A stretch of DNA of 6,141 bases, taken from contig WJJN01000649.1 of assembly GCA_014729735.1 (NCBI GenBank), positions 1-6,141 on the forward strand, given 5' to 3'. Position 1 is the first letter of the stretch. Every line of letters starts with the position of its first letter. Both the position numbers and the translations under genes were made by a program. This stretch comes from Candidatus Zhuqueibacterota bacterium (lineage in GTDB: Bacteria > Zhuqueibacterota > Zhuqueibacteria > Thermofontimicrobiales > Thiofontviventaceae). A model generated the notes under the pieces. That model saw nothing but the letters and a program-made list of their open reading frames with translations. It had not been told where the DNA came from and did no database searches. Positions 5,776-6,141 of the stretch are shown piece by piece.

Positions 5776-5889
5776 TTTGCTGCAAATGATTATCTAGAGA
5801 AACGAGCAGCCAGAGCAGATATAAAAAAATTCGAGCAAGCGCTTTCCCAATTACCAGATGTCGAACCGGAAGAATATGATAAATTGTGA
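5776..5889 (+). pseudogene. Orphan C-terminal remnant, possibly of a lost antitoxin gene
   Basis: Between mazF and the last gene is an open stretch of 37 codons ending in TGA at 5887. It has no in-frame ATG or GTG start; an in-frame TGA lies at 5773. The encoded peptide is clearly protein-like: DYLEKRAARADIKKFEQALS then Q-L-P-D-V-E-P-E-E-Y-D-K-L. The pattern K-F-x-x-A-L-x-x-x-P-D-V-E-P-E-x-x-D-x-L recalls C-terminal tails of small antitoxin-like proteins, but I cannot name the family. The frame is the same as that of mazF, with two stops between (5746 and 5773). Best reading: the 3' end of a small gene whose 5' part was lost, perhaps when mazEF arrived. Confidence 0.5.
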
Positions 5890-5935
5890 TCAATCAATCA
5901 AACAATCTGTTTCTGTTACTTAAAAGGAGAATATC

Positions 5936-6141
5936 ATGACTCTTCATCGTAAATATTATGAATCACTTTTTTTGTTGATTGTTATTTGTTTAGCACTTGC
6001 ATGCACAAATCAAGAAAAACCAGAAAAGGAATCCGGAATGAAAATTCTATTGACCAGCATTCTTGTGGATGATCCGATCAAAGCCCACGAGTTTTATACC
6101 GAAATACTCGGTTTTCAATCCAAAGAATTTACACCCGAAGC
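5936..6141 (+). CDS. Predicted lipoprotein with VOC (glyoxalase/bleomycin resistance) fold, 3' partial
   Basis: Sixty-eight full codons are visible before the window ends. AAGGAGA (5924-5930) is a strong ribosome binding site before ATG 5936. Residues 1-23 are a signal sequence with a hydrophobic stretch and A-L-A-C, making Cys23 the likely lipidated residue; the -3 Ala makes the lipobox slightly atypical. A short polar linker (T-N-Q-E-K-P-E-K-E-S-G) follows. From residue 35 the sequence MKILLTSILVDD-PIKAHEFYTEILGF is the first beta-alpha unit of a VOC domain. VOC proteins bind metal or small ligands, with roles from glyoxalase to resistance and dioxygenase; the distinguishing residues are beyond the window. 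Most VOC proteins are cytosolic, so a lipoprotein form is less usual. A second start at Met35 is possible. Confidence 0.8.
   Translation, partial: MTLHRKYYESLFLLIVICLALACTNQEKPEKESGMKILLTSILVDDPIKAHEFYTEILGFQSKEFTPE
6024..6030 (+). promoter_or_regulatory. Possible internal ribosome binding site for a cytosolic VOC form
   Basis: AAAAGGA lies seven bases before the in-frame ATG at 6038, which would start the VOC domain without the lipoprotein signal. The site overlaps codons for the charged linker (E-K-E), so it may be a by-product of coding. Confidence 0.3.

Noticed and set aside
5890..5906. CAATCAATCAA short tandem repeat before the VOC gene
   Set aside because: Only about two and a half units of 4 bases; too short to be meaningful.

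Overview
The window looks like chromosomal DNA from a bacterium of the FCB group (Bacteroidota, Ignavibacteria, Calditrichota, KSB1 and relatives). The main reason is the secreted amylase at 3347-5002, whose C-terminus is a type A, type IX secretion (T9SS) sorting domain with the QNYPNPFNPATTI motif. Two candidate lipoproteins and two other secreted-type proteins also fit a Gram-negative envelope. The phylum cannot be fixed from this sequence. Base composition is uneven: about 28% GC at 2701-2760 and about 52% GC at 3901-3960 (hand counts of single lines).

Left part (1-2531, + strand): a C39-like papain-fold peptidase enters from outside the window. It overlaps by 11 bases a secreted protein with a FIMAH-like C-terminal segment, so the two form a tightly coupled pair. 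Next is a predicted lipoprotein with an alpha/beta-hydrolase fold in which both the nucleophile elbow and the oxyanion-hole motif are altered, so it is probably a pseudoenzyme.

Middle (2499-5045): a VapBC-type toxin-antitoxin operon lies on the - strand. Its toxin gene overlaps the lipoprotein gene tail to tail by 33 bases. Its promoter is covered by two adjacent inverted repeats that look like autoregulatory operators. Divergent from it is the GH13 amylase with a TTG start, followed by a strong RNA hairpin.

Right part (5107-6141, + strand): a MazEF-type toxin-antitoxin operon, then a 37-codon orphan reading frame that looks like the tail of a lost antitoxin gene, then the start of a VOC-fold lipoprotein that leaves the window. 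A 13-base sequence containing the proposed -35 box is identical upstream of both toxin-antitoxin operons, in the same orientation and at nearly the same distance.

No tRNA, rRNA, CRISPR array or transposase was seen. I did not find a convincing wholly new system. The most unusual points are the altered hydrolase, the matched promoters of the two toxin-antitoxin operons, and the possible double start of the VOC protein.
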